From contig DCHK01000024.1 in NCBI GenBank assembly GCA_002315615.1, forward strand, positions 1-25,296: a DNA stretch of 25,296 nt, written 5' to 3'. The notes below the pieces were generated by a model, which ran no database searches, was not told the origin of the DNA, and saw only the letters and a program-made list of their open reading frames with translations. The stretch comes from Bacteroidales bacterium UBA1754 (GTDB lineage: Bacteria; Bacteroidota; Bacteroidia; Bacteroidales; Paludibacteraceae). Below, one piece after another: positions 15,048 to 22,269 of the stretch; position 1 is the stretch's first letter, and each line of letters opens with the position of its first letter. Made by a program: the position numbers and the translations under genes.

Positions 15048-15055
15048 CAAAGATA
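15048..15055 (-). promoter_or_regulatory. Candidate -7 element for the ECF sigma operon
   Basis: On the minus strand this reads TATCTTTG, a match to TAnnTTTG. No -33 TTTG lies at 19-21 nt, so the promoter may be weak or assisted by a regulator. It would start transcription near 15041. Confidence 0.45.
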
Positions 15056-15115
15056 ATGATTTTTACAAATTACTAACGTATGCTTAAACCGTTCGTAACT
15101 TTTGAAAGAAAATCT

Positions 15116-15589
15116 TTACATATATTTTTCAATATTCAGTTTTTCGGGCAAAAAGCGCTTTACTGCATCAATCTTTTTATAAAGAAGCAAATCGCGCACA
15201 ACCGACGAACTAACAAATGAGTATTGCGTTTCGGTGAAAAGCAAAATTGTGTCGATACCCGTCATGTGGCGGTTTGCATCTGCCACACTTCGTTCGTACT
15301 CAAAATCGGCAACGGTACGAATGCCTCGCAAAATGACTTTTGCACCTATTTCTTTGGCAAAATCGGCAGTCAAAGAATCATAACTTTTTACAGTTACACG
15401 AGGTTCGTCCTTAAAAATTTCTTCACACATTTCTACCCTTTTCTCTATCGAAAAAAGTGGTTTTTTCATAATGTTGTTACCTATGGCTATCACCACTTCG
15501 TCGAAATTGCCCAAAGCACGTCGCACTATGGAAAGGTGTCCTATTGTAAAAGGGTCGAATGTTCCTGGGAAAAGAATTTTTGTAGTCAT
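15116..15589 (-). CDS. coaD: Phosphopantetheine adenylyltransferase
   Basis: This 157-residue enzyme joins ATP and 4'-phosphopantetheine to give dephospho-CoA, the penultimate step of coenzyme A synthesis. It belongs to the nucleotidyltransferase superfamily: the N-terminal GTFDPFTIGH contains the TxGH nucleotide-binding motif (T15-H18). KxxLFSIEKRVEM follows, with the RGIR segment at 88-91, and the second ATP-binding motif SSSVVR lies at 127-132. The length is standard for bacterial CoaD. It follows the LtaS-like gene by 21 nt on the same strand and is probably co-transcribed, though no functional link is evident. Confidence 0.97.
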   Translation of the reverse strand: MTTKILFPGTFDPFTIGHLSIVRRALGNFDEVVIAIGNNIMKKPLFSIEKRVEMCEEIFKDEPRVTVKSYDSLTADFAKEIGAKVILRGIRTVADFEYERSVADANRHMTGIDTILLFTETQYSFVSSSVVRDLLLYKKIDAVKRFLPEKLNIEKYM

Positions 15590-15610
15590 TGCGTCAATTT
15601 TTGTTAAAAA

Positions 15611-17458
15611 TTATCTCTTATCTATATCGTTAAAAATATATTGCATAAATGCTTTACCTCTGTTTGCAAGTTGCTCGTCGGCCGGCAAACGATTATCTTC
15701 TATTATTTTTTCAGAATCAAGGTCGTAGGCACAAAAACTATCTGCCGTTTTCAATCCAAAACCGTGATAATACGAATAAAACCCGAATGCATTTTGCGAG
15801 TCGTCAAAAAGATTTTTACTAAAAATAAAATCATCGTGGCAAATGCCAAGTTGCGACAAAAGAGTGGCACAAATGTCTATTTGCGAAGCAGGTTTTTCTA
15901 TTTTACAACTATTTTCTAATGCTCCACCAATCCACAAGCAAGGAATGCGATAACGGTTTGGTTCATAATTTGTTATACCTTCTGGATAAGGAAAAGAATG
16001 GTCTGAAACAAAAATCATCAACGTATTTTCCCACCACGAAGTTTTTTTGGCTGAACGCACAAATTCGCCAATTGCAGAATCTGTGTAATATACTGAATTT
16101 CTGTATTTATCATCACGACTTTCGCCTACAAATTTTGTTTCCATCGGCACTTTGAAAGGCTCGTGACTGCTAAGCGTAAGCAACGTTCGAAAAAATGGTT
16201 TTTCGTGTTTTTCTTCATTCAAATCATTTAACAATCGCTTGAAAACCACATCGTCGGCCGCACCCCAAGATGTAGGCGCATCTTTCAACGAAAAATCTTT
16301 GTTCGACACAATTTTTTCAAAACCTCCATTCACCAAATATGAGCGCATATTGGTAAAATTCTCATCGCCACCATAATAGAATGCTATGTCGTAACCAACA
16401 TTTTTCAACTCATTTCCAATATTCGGAATATTCGCAGTTTTGTTCGGATTTTTCATTATACTATATTTCGCAGGCACAGGATAACCGCTCATCACGCACA
16501 TCACACCACGGTCGGTTCGGTAACTATTGCCATAGAAATCTGTAAAAAGTATGCCTTCGTCGCAAAGCGCATTCAAGTTTGGCGTAACACCATTTTCGCC
16601 ACCCAATGGAGCAACTACGTTAGCAGCAAAACTTTCCAAAATTACTAAAATGATATTAGGTCGGTCGGTTTTCAACACGTGCGTAAAAGTGCTATCGCGT
16701 TTCGGCAACATTGCACTCATTGCTTCGGGCAATTCTTCGTCAGCAAAATAGCGATATTCTTTCGTGAAATCTATATTGCTATGTGCCATCGAGTTAAGCA
16801 AATTCCAAGTAGGATTTACCGCAGCGTGATTTAGAAACATATTTTTGCTGTAATAAACCCAACCTACGTTCATTGTAGCGTCCGAAAATCCGCCACGAAT
16901 AGGATAAAACAAAGCAACAACAAGCAAAATAAATGCAATAGAATATTTCTTTTTTACAGGAGAGAATTTGCAAAAATCTTTATCAATCAGTTTCTTATAA
17001 CAAAAATACAACGCAAAAAACACAATCGTCATTATGCAAAGTTGACGAACAACAAGCCACGCATCAAAACTTGCTACTGCATCTTTTGGAGTTTTCAAAT
17101 ACATAAACACCGAAGAATCTATGCGAAATCCCCAAGCGGCGTACAAATCTAAATCGGCAGAAAAAATAAGCGTAGCAAGTGCAAAAAGTACAATGGAATA
17201 AATTTTCGTTATTTTTTGCAAAACACTCCAATTCTTAAAAACCGAAACTGTAACAAGCAAAAATGGTACAACGCAAACGTATGCCGACATCGAAAAATCG
17301 AGTGGCAAACCGTGCCACATCACTTGTGCAAAATCTTTCAACGAAATTTCAGGCAAAAGATTATGAGCGTGAAATAGCAAAAAAAACGGTTTTTGCAGGA
17401 CGAAGAACAGCCACCAAAAGAAATAATATTTTACACAAAAAATTAAACGATTTCGCAT
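15611..17458 (-). CDS. LtaS-like membrane sulfatase/phosphotransferase
   Basis: This 615-residue protein has an N-terminal membrane portion of about five helices (roughly 8-30, 57-75, 85-103, 136-155, 173-187) and an extracytoplasmic alkaline-phosphatase-superfamily domain from about 265. Metal and catalytic residues are recognisable: E275 in ILVILESFA, nucleophile T315 in SYRTDRG, H432 in LSSHEPF, and D486/H487 in FVSDHS. LtaS of Gram-positives polymerises glycerol phosphate. In a Gram-negative Bacteroidota member the enzyme more likely transfers a phosphoglycerol or phosphoethanolamine group to an envelope glycolipid or glycan, but the substrate is not visible in the sequence. It sits 20 nt behind a Na/Pi-cotransporter gene and 21 nt before coaD in a minus-strand run. 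Confidence 0.9.
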   Translation of the reverse strand: MRNRLIFCVKYYFFWWLFFVLQKPFFLLFHAHNLLPEISLKDFAQVMWHGLPLDFSMSAYVCVVPFLLVTVSVFKNWSVLQKITKIYSIVLFALATLIFSADLDLYAAWGFRIDSSVFMYLKTPKDAVASFDAWLVVRQLCIMTIVFFALYFCYKKLIDKDFCKFSPVKKKYSIAFILLVVALFYPIRGGFSDATMNVGWVYYSKNMFLNHAAVNPTWNLLNSMAHSNIDFTKEYRYFADEELPEAMSAMLPKRDSTFTHVLKTDRPNIILVILESFAANVVAPLGGENGVTPNLNALCDEGILFTDFYGNSYRTDRGVMCVMSGYPVPAKYSIMKNPNKTANIPNIGNELKNVGYDIAFYYGGDENFTNMRSYLVNGGFEKIVSNKDFSLKDAPTSWGAADDVVFKRLLNDLNEEKHEKPFFRTLLTLSSHEPFKVPMETKFVGESRDDKYRNSVYYTDSAIGEFVRSAKKTSWWENTLMIFVSDHSFPYPEGITNYEPNRYRIPCLWIGGALENSCKIEKPASQIDICATLLSQLGICHDDFIFSKNLFDDSQNAFGFYSYYHGFGLKTADSFCAYDLDSEKIIEDNRLPADEQLANRGKAFMQYIFNDIDKR

Positions 17459-17478
17459 TATGCTGTTCTGTAAAAAAA

Positions 17479-19170
17479 TCAGTTTGCCTTAGGCACTTCG
17501 CAGTGTGCTTCCACTACATTTATAATGTAGTCGCCCATTTTTTCGCATTCCATAATAAAATCCATATACATCACGCCAACTTCGTACGTGTATGCTTTTT
17601 CGTTCAGCGAAACGATATTGTGCTTTTTCAGTGCAGCGCGGAAATTATTGATTTCGTTTTCTATGTTGTTGGATTTGTCAACTTCAGGAACAAAATTGTC
17701 GTTGCTATGAAGCACTACATCCAATTGTTCTATGCTTTGTTTTACCAAATCCATCATTGTACGGATGTTCTTGTCCACCTCGTCAGTAAACACAACTTTT
17801 TTCTCGGCTTTTCTGAGTAATGTTCTACTCATATTAAAACAACTATCGCCAATACTTTCTATTTCAGAAATTTCGCGCAAAAGTTTGTGTATTTCTTGTT
17901 TTCCGTGGTCGCTCAAACGTCCTTCAGCAACTTTGTTCAAATAGTTTGCAATTTCCACTTCCAATCGGTCGCAAATACTTTCGTATTTCTCAATTTTAGA
18001 ATAAATTTTAACTGCTTCCGATTCATTTTTTTCATCGTACAATTTTTGAACTTGAACAAACATTTTCTTTGTTCGGTCCACAAAAGCGAAAATCTCCTTC
18101 TTGGCTTGCAAAATTGAAAGTTCAGAAGTAGAAAGAATACCACCCGAAATAAATTTCAAATGGAATTCTTCGTCGGTCTCTTTCTTTGGGATAATCAGCG
18201 AAACAGCCTTTTCCATAAGGTCAACAAACCAAATTAACAAGAATGTGTTAATAACATTGAAAAGTGTATGGAAAGTAGAAAGTTCGAATGCTACTTGTGT
18301 TCCTGCGTCCATCGTTCCCATCGTATTTGCCACCAACCATTTAACCCCAGCAATTGCTGGATTAAAGAAAATTAAGAATACTACTACACCAAAAACATTA
18401 AAAAGCAAGTGAGCCATTGCCGCTCTACGTGCTTGTGCATTGGCTGTAAGCGCTGCAAGATTTGCGGTAATTGTAGTACCAATATTTTGTCCCATAGCAA
18501 GTGCCGCACCCAATTCAAAATTTATCCATCCATTAGCACACATAATCAAAGTAACAGCCATAGTTGCTGCCGAGGCTTGCACTATCATCGTTATAACCGT
18601 ACCCACAAGTACAAAAATTATAACCGAGCCAAATCCCATATCTGTCCATCCTTGCACAAAAGCCAACATTTCTGGATTTTTACTCAAATCTGGAGCATTA
18701 GACTGCAAGAAACTAAGTCCCATAAACAAGAACGAGAATCCGAAAATAAACTCACCTATTGACTTTCGTGAGTTTTTTTGCGAAAACATCAAAGGAATGC
18801 CAAAAGCAAGAAGTGGAATTGCAAAACCTGCAATATCGACTTTAAATCCAAACACCGAAATAATCCACGCTGTTACCGTAGTACCAATATTCGCACCCAT
18901 AATAACGCTAATAGATTGTTTCAATGTCAATAATCCTGCATTTACAAAACTTACCACCATCACGGTAGTTGCAGAGGATGATTGTATAAGTGCTGTTATC
19001 AAAATACCCGTCAACATACCAGCCACTCGGTTGGTCGTCATTGCTGCCAATATGCTACGCAATTTGTTTCCTGCAAACTTTTGCAAACCTTCGCTCATTA
19101 TTTTCATTCCATAAAGGAACAATGCAAGCGAACCTAATAATTTCAATAAGTCAAAAAAAGAATACTCCAT
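17479..19170 (-). CDS. Na/Pi-cotransporter family protein with C-terminal PhoU-like domain
   Basis: This 563-residue protein has the two inverted halves of the Na/Pi family. QSSSATT (63-69) with GANIGTT (92-98) forms the first repeat. QASAATM (198-204) with GQNIGTT (227-233) forms the second, in which one Ser of the usual QSSSA is replaced. About eight to nine membrane helices extend to residue 325. The remainder (about 340-555) is a soluble helical PhoU-like region. Such proteins couple sodium to phosphate movement, often for export or homeostasis, and the PhoU-like part may sense phosphate. The neighbouring LtaS-like enzyme also handles phosphate groups, so a shared role in envelope phosphate metabolism is possible but unproven. 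The gene is 11 nt behind purN. Confidence 0.93.
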   Translation of the reverse strand: MEYSFFDLLKLLGSLALFLYGMKIMSEGLQKFAGNKLRSILAAMTTNRVAGMLTGILITALIQSSSATTVMVVSFVNAGLLTLKQSISVIMGANIGTTVTAWIISVFGFKVDIAGFAIPLLAFGIPLMFSQKNSRKSIGEFIFGFSFLFMGLSFLQSNAPDLSKNPEMLAFVQGWTDMGFGSVIIFVLVGTVITMIVQASAATMAVTLIMCANGWINFELGAALAMGQNIGTTITANLAALTANAQARRAAMAHLLFNVFGVVVFLIFFNPAIAGVKWLVANTMGTMDAGTQVAFELSTFHTLFNVINTFLLIWFVDLMEKAVSLIIPKKETDEEFHLKFISGGILSTSELSILQAKKEIFAFVDRTKKMFVQVQKLYDEKNESEAVKIYSKIEKYESICDRLEVEIANYLNKVAEGRLSDHGKQEIHKLLREISEIESIGDSCFNMSRTLLRKAEKKVVFTDEVDKNIRTMMDLVKQSIEQLDVVLHSNDNFVPEVDKSNNIENEINNFRAALKKHNIVSLNEKAYTYEVGVMYMDFIMECEKMGDYIINVVEAHCEVPKAN

Positions 19171-19181
19171 AAATATTGGGG

Positions 19182-19742
19182 TTATATTTCATTTATCAGT
19201 TTCTCAATCACTTTGGGGAAATACTCCATTTCGAGCAAATGAACTTTTTGTGCCACATCATCAGGTGTGTCGGTAGGCAACACTTCGCACTTTGCCTGAA
19301 AAATTTGTGCACCCTCATCTAAATGTTCATTTATATAATGAATAGTAATACCCGTTTCGGTTTCGTGGTGCTCCACAACAGCCTCGTGCACATAATGTCC
19401 GTACATTCCTTTTCCTCCATATTTTGGAAGCAATGCTGGATGAATATTAACTATTTTATTTGGAAATTTCTCAATAAAACGTGTCGGTACACGCGGCAAA
19501 AATCCCGCCAAAACAATGAAATCAATATTACATTGTTTTAACAAATCATCCACTTTCAGCGAATTATTCAACTCATCTTTGGTGAAACAAAAACAAGGAA
19601 CGTTCAAATTTTTTGCACGAACTGTAACGTATGCATCAACTTTATTGCAAAATATATAAAATGTATGATTGCTCTTTTCAAAATATCGAATGATATTTTC
19701 GGCATTGCTGCCAGAACCTGATGCGAAGATAGCGATATTCAT
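19182..19742 (-). CDS. purN: Phosphoribosylglycinamide formyltransferase
   Basis: This enzyme (186 residues from ATG 19742) transfers the formyl group of 10-formyl-tetrahydrofolate to GAR, the third step of purine synthesis. The N-terminal ASGSGSN loop (8-13 region) binds the substrate phosphate. The catalytic triad is N99, H101 (in VNIHPALLP) and D142 (in HLDEGAQIF). The GGKGMYG loop lies at 109-115. The reading frame extends 20 codons upstream, but that extension is not family-like and the ATG at 19742 gives the canonical MNIAIFASG start. It is the first gene of the minus-strand run into the Na/Pi, LtaS-like and coaD genes. A possible -7 (TAATTTTG, + 19865-19872) would give a long leader and is weak. 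Confidence 0.96.
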   Translation of the reverse strand: MNIAIFASGSGSNAENIIRYFEKSNHTFYIFCNKVDAYVTVRAKNLNVPCFCFTKDELNNSLKVDDLLKQCNIDFIVLAGFLPRVPTRFIEKFPNKIVNIHPALLPKYGGKGMYGHYVHEAVVEHHETETGITIHYINEHLDEGAQIFQAKCEVLPTDTPDDVAQKVHLLEMEYFPKVIEKLINEI

Positions 19743-19919
19743 TAACCAATTTTTTATGTAATTTTCTACCAGAAATATGCTCAAATATTTAAAAATGTGC
19801 AAAAAACATCATTTTTTTGAGCAAAAACTATTTTCTTTCAGAAAAAAATTGTTTCTTTGCATTGCAAAATTAGAGAAAAAAAAAACATATCAATATTTAT
19901 AAACTAAAAAAATTAAGTT

Positions 19920-20156
19920 ATGTCTGAAATTGAAGAAAAAGTAAAAGCAATTATTGTTGACAAATTAGGTGTTGAAGAAGCAGCTGTTACTCCAGAAGCA
20001 AGCTTCACTAATGATCTTGGTGCAGATTCACTTGATACAGTTGAATTGATTATGGAATTCGAAAAACAATTCGAAATTTCAATCCCTGATGAAGCAGCAG
20101 AAAAAATCGCTACTGTAGGCGACGCTATCAAATTTATCGAAGATCTTAAAAAATAA
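19920..20156 (+). CDS. acpP: Acyl carrier protein
   Basis: This 78-residue, strongly acidic protein carries growing acyl chains on a phosphopantetheine arm during fatty-acid synthesis. The attachment site is S37 in the GADSLDTVEL motif, and the helices flanking it match type II ACPs. The arm comes from CoA, whose biosynthetic gene coaD is encoded elsewhere in this window. The leader (about 60 nt, A-rich, no Shine-Dalgarno) is typical of highly expressed genes in this phylum. A near-consensus -7 (TTTCTTTG, 19852-19859) precedes it. fabF follows 35 nt downstream on the same strand with no terminator between, the usual acpP-fabF-rnc order. Confidence 0.98.
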   Translation: MSEIEEKVKAIIVDKLGVEEAAVTPEASFTNDLGADSLDTVELIMEFEKQFEISIPDEAAEKIATVGDAIKFIEDLKK

Positions 20157-20191
20157 TCTTTGATTCCTACTTCTAATTTTTATTTAAAGGT

Positions 20192-21454
20192 ATGGAATTA
20201 AAAAGAGTTGTTGTAACGGGTTTAGGTGCAGTTACACCATTAGGAAATACAGTTCCCGAATTTTGGGAAAACTTAAAAAATGGTGTAAGTGGAGCTGGAC
20301 CCATTACTCATTTTGATGCATCCAAATTCAAAACTCGCTTTGCTTGCGAAGTGAAAGGTTTTGAGCCTAACGACTTTTTCGACAGAAAAGAAGGTCGAAA
20401 AATGGATCGTTATACCCAATTCGCAATGGTAGCAGCTCGCCAAGCCATCGAAAATTCAGGATTAGATCTTGACACTACTGATAAAGACGAAATCGGTGTA
20501 ATTTTTGCGGCTGGTATTGGTGGTTTGCAAACTTTCGAGCAAGAAGTGGGATATTATTTTACACACGAAGCAATTGGACCAAAATTCAATCCTTTCTTCG
20601 TGCCAAAAATGATTTCCGACATTGCCGCAGGTCAAATCTCTATCCAATACGGATTTAGAGGTCCAAATTTTGCTACAACTTCGGCTTGTGCTTCATCAAA
20701 CAATGCCATTATCGACTCGTTCAACTACATTCGCTTGGGACAAGCTCAGGTTATGATTACTGGTGGCGCCGAAGCGGCAATAGAAGTGAGCGGTATTGGA
20801 GGTTTTGGTTCAATGACAGCCCTCTCTACACGAAACGACGACCCACAAAGTGCATCACGTCCATTCAGTGCAAGTCGCGATGGTTTTGTACTTGGCGAAG
20901 GTTCTGCTTGCCTTGTGCTCGAAGAGTTGGAACACGCAAAAGCACGCGGCGCTAACATTCTTTGCGAAATTGTAGGTGGAGGTATGTCTGCCGATGCTTA
21001 TCACATCACAGCTACACATCCCGACGGAATTGGTGCAGTTTTGGTTATGAAACGTGCTTTGAAAGACGCAGGTTTGAAACCAGAAGATGTCGATTACATC
21101 AATGTACACGGAACTTCAACTCCCGTAGGCGATGTGTCTGAAGCAAAAGCGATAAAGACTGTATTTGGAGAACACGCATATAAACTGAACATCAGTTCGA
21201 CGAAATCAATGACTGGTCATCTTCTTGGTGCTGCTGGAGCATTGGAAGCGGTTGCAAGTGTACTTGCCATCCGCGATGGAATTGTGCCTCCTACTATCAA
21301 TCACGCTGACGATGACAAAGACGAAAACATTGATTATAATTTGAATTTCACATTTAATAAAGCGCAAAAGCGTGACGTAAATGTAGCACTTTCAAACACT
21401 TTCGGTTTCGGAGGTCACAACGCAAGTGTTGTATTTAAGAAATTCCAAAAATAA
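20192..21454 (+). CDS. fabF: 3-oxoacyl-[acyl-carrier-protein] synthase II
   Basis: This 420-residue condensing enzyme extends acyl-ACP with malonyl-ACP and is responsible for temperature-dependent and longer-chain elongation. The Cys-His-His set of KAS II is present: nucleophile C166 in TTSACASSN, H306 in VHGTSTPVGD and H343 in STKSMTGHLLG, with K338 beside it. The C-terminal NTFGFGGHN motif forms the malonyl pocket. The length and VVVTGLGAVTPLG start match the family. It partners with the upstream acyl carrier protein and is almost certainly co-transcribed with it. The rnc start is 2 nt after its stop. Confidence 0.98.
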   Translation: MELKRVVVTGLGAVTPLGNTVPEFWENLKNGVSGAGPITHFDASKFKTRFACEVKGFEPNDFFDRKEGRKMDRYTQFAMVAARQAIENSGLDLDTTDKDEIGVIFAAGIGGLQTFEQEVGYYFTHEAIGPKFNPFFVPKMISDIAAGQISIQYGFRGPNFATTSACASSNNAIIDSFNYIRLGQAQVMITGGAEAAIEVSGIGGFGSMTALSTRNDDPQSASRPFSASRDGFVLGEGSACLVLEELEHAKARGANILCEIVGGGMSADAYHITATHPDGIGAVLVMKRALKDAGLKPEDVDYINVHGTSTPVGDVSEAKAIKTVFGEHAYKLNISSTKSMTGHLLGAAGALEAVASVLAIRDGIVPPTINHADDDKDENIDYNLNFTFNKAQKRDVNVALSNTFGFGGHNASVVFKKFQK

Positions 21455-21456
21455 TT

Positions 21457-22179
21457 GTGATACAAATTACAAAGAAAATTAGGCTCTTTATAGACGCAAA
21501 ACGTCATAAAGAGTCTTTTTCATTACTGCATAGCAAGTTCGGTTTTTACCCAAATAAAATTGATTATTACAAAGAAGCCCTGACTCACAGTTCGTTACAA
21601 GAACAAAATCAAAACGGGCATATAAGTAACGAGAGATTAGAATTTTTGGGCGATGCTGTGTTGAATACTGTTTTTGCCGAGTATTTATACACACATTTCC
21701 CTTCAAAAAACGAAGGCGAAATGTCTGTTCTTCGTGCACGAATTGCCAAACGCGAAACTTTGAACCACATTGCAGTAGAAATGGGATTAGACAAAATGCT
21801 TCGCTTGCCACAAAAATATCAAATTCAAAAAGACGACATTTATGGCAATGCTCTCGAAGCGTTTTGTGGAGCCATTTTTTTAGACAAAGGTTTTGATTTC
21901 TGCAAGAAATTTGTTGAAACGGAAGTGCTGAAACACATAAATTTGAACAAATTACTCGGTGTTGATACAGATTATAAATCGCAACTTTTGGCAAAAGCAA
22001 GCAGAAAAAAATTAAACATAGAATTTATTCTTGATTTCCAAAAAAAAGAAGAAAACAACAAAGATTTCTTTTGCACAAAGATTTTGCTCGACGGAGAAGA
22101 AATTGCGGTAGGAACTGGATATTCCAAAAAAGATTCACAACAAAATGCAGCAAAAATGGCATTAAAGAAAATTAAATGA
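21457..22179 (+). CDS. rnc: Ribonuclease III
   Basis: This 240-residue endonuclease cuts double-stranded RNA in rRNA precursors and many mRNAs. The catalytic signature NERLEFLGDAVL lies at 58-69, with metal ligands E59, E62 and D66. The second acidic cluster is in GNALEAFCGAIFLD near 128-141. A double-stranded-RNA-binding domain occupies about 170-240, ending in KKDSQQNAAKMALKKIK. The start is GTG two bases after the fabF stop. The basic N-terminal 30 residues (IRLFIDAKRHKESF...FGFYP) resemble those of Bacteroidales RNase III as I recall it, so this early start is likely correct. A terminator-like hairpin lies inside codons 9-20. Confidence 0.95.
   Translation: MIQITKKIRLFIDAKRHKESFSLLHSKFGFYPNKIDYYKEALTHSSLQEQNQNGHISNERLEFLGDAVLNTVFAEYLYTHFPSKNEGEMSVLRARIAKRETLNHIAVEMGLDKMLRLPQKYQIQKDDIYGNALEAFCGAIFLDKGFDFCKKFVETEVLKHINLNKLLGVDTDYKSQLLAKASRKKLNIEFILDFQKKEENNKDFFCTKILLDGEEIAVGTGYSKKDSQQNAAKMALKKIK
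21482..21520 (+). promoter_or_regulatory. Terminator-like hairpin inside the 5' coding region of rnc
   Basis: Arms 21482-21496 and 21502-21515 pair over 14 bp with one bulged A (21492) and one G-U pair, around the loop CAAAA. Five T follow at 21516-21520. The structure begins 28 nt after the fabF stop and 25 nt into rnc. It could attenuate transcription from acpP-fabF into rnc, or serve as a duplex substrate for RNase III itself. Confidence 0.7.
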
Positions 22180-22207
22180 AAGCATTATTTACCATTTAAT
22201 TTTTATA

Positions 22208-22241
22208 AAAATTGCACAAATAAAATAAAATGTGCAATTTT
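22208..22241 (+). promoter_or_regulatory. 11-bp perfect inverted repeat overlapping the acyl-CoA synthetase promoter
   Basis: AAAATTGCACA (22208-22218) and TGTGCAATTTT (22231-22241) are exact inverted copies separated by 12 A/T-rich nt. A near-consensus promoter, ATTG (22211-22214), 20 nt, then CAATTTTG (22235-22242), sits on top, with -33 in the left arm and -7 in the right arm. It could be an operator for a dimeric repressor. Alternatively it could be a weak rnc terminator, but the T-run after it is only four bases. Confidence 0.55.
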
Positions 22242-22269
22242 GCAATATAGTTTCAAAAAACGAATAATT

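Noticed and set aside
17263..17820. 185-codon plus-strand frame spanning two genes
   Set aside because: It crosses the junction of the LtaS-like and Na/Pi genes on the opposite strand and shows no recognisable sequence.
18440..19114. 224-codon open frame on the plus strand
   Set aside because: It lies fully antisense to the well-supported Na/Pi-cotransporter gene, and its translation has no domain-like features; it mirrors the low stop density opposite a membrane-protein gene.
19865..19872. TAATTTTG on the minus strand as a purN promoter
   Set aside because: There is no -33 match at the right spacing, the implied leader exceeds 110 nt, and it overlaps the likely acpP promoter; matches to TAnnTTTG are expected by chance in such AT-rich DNA.
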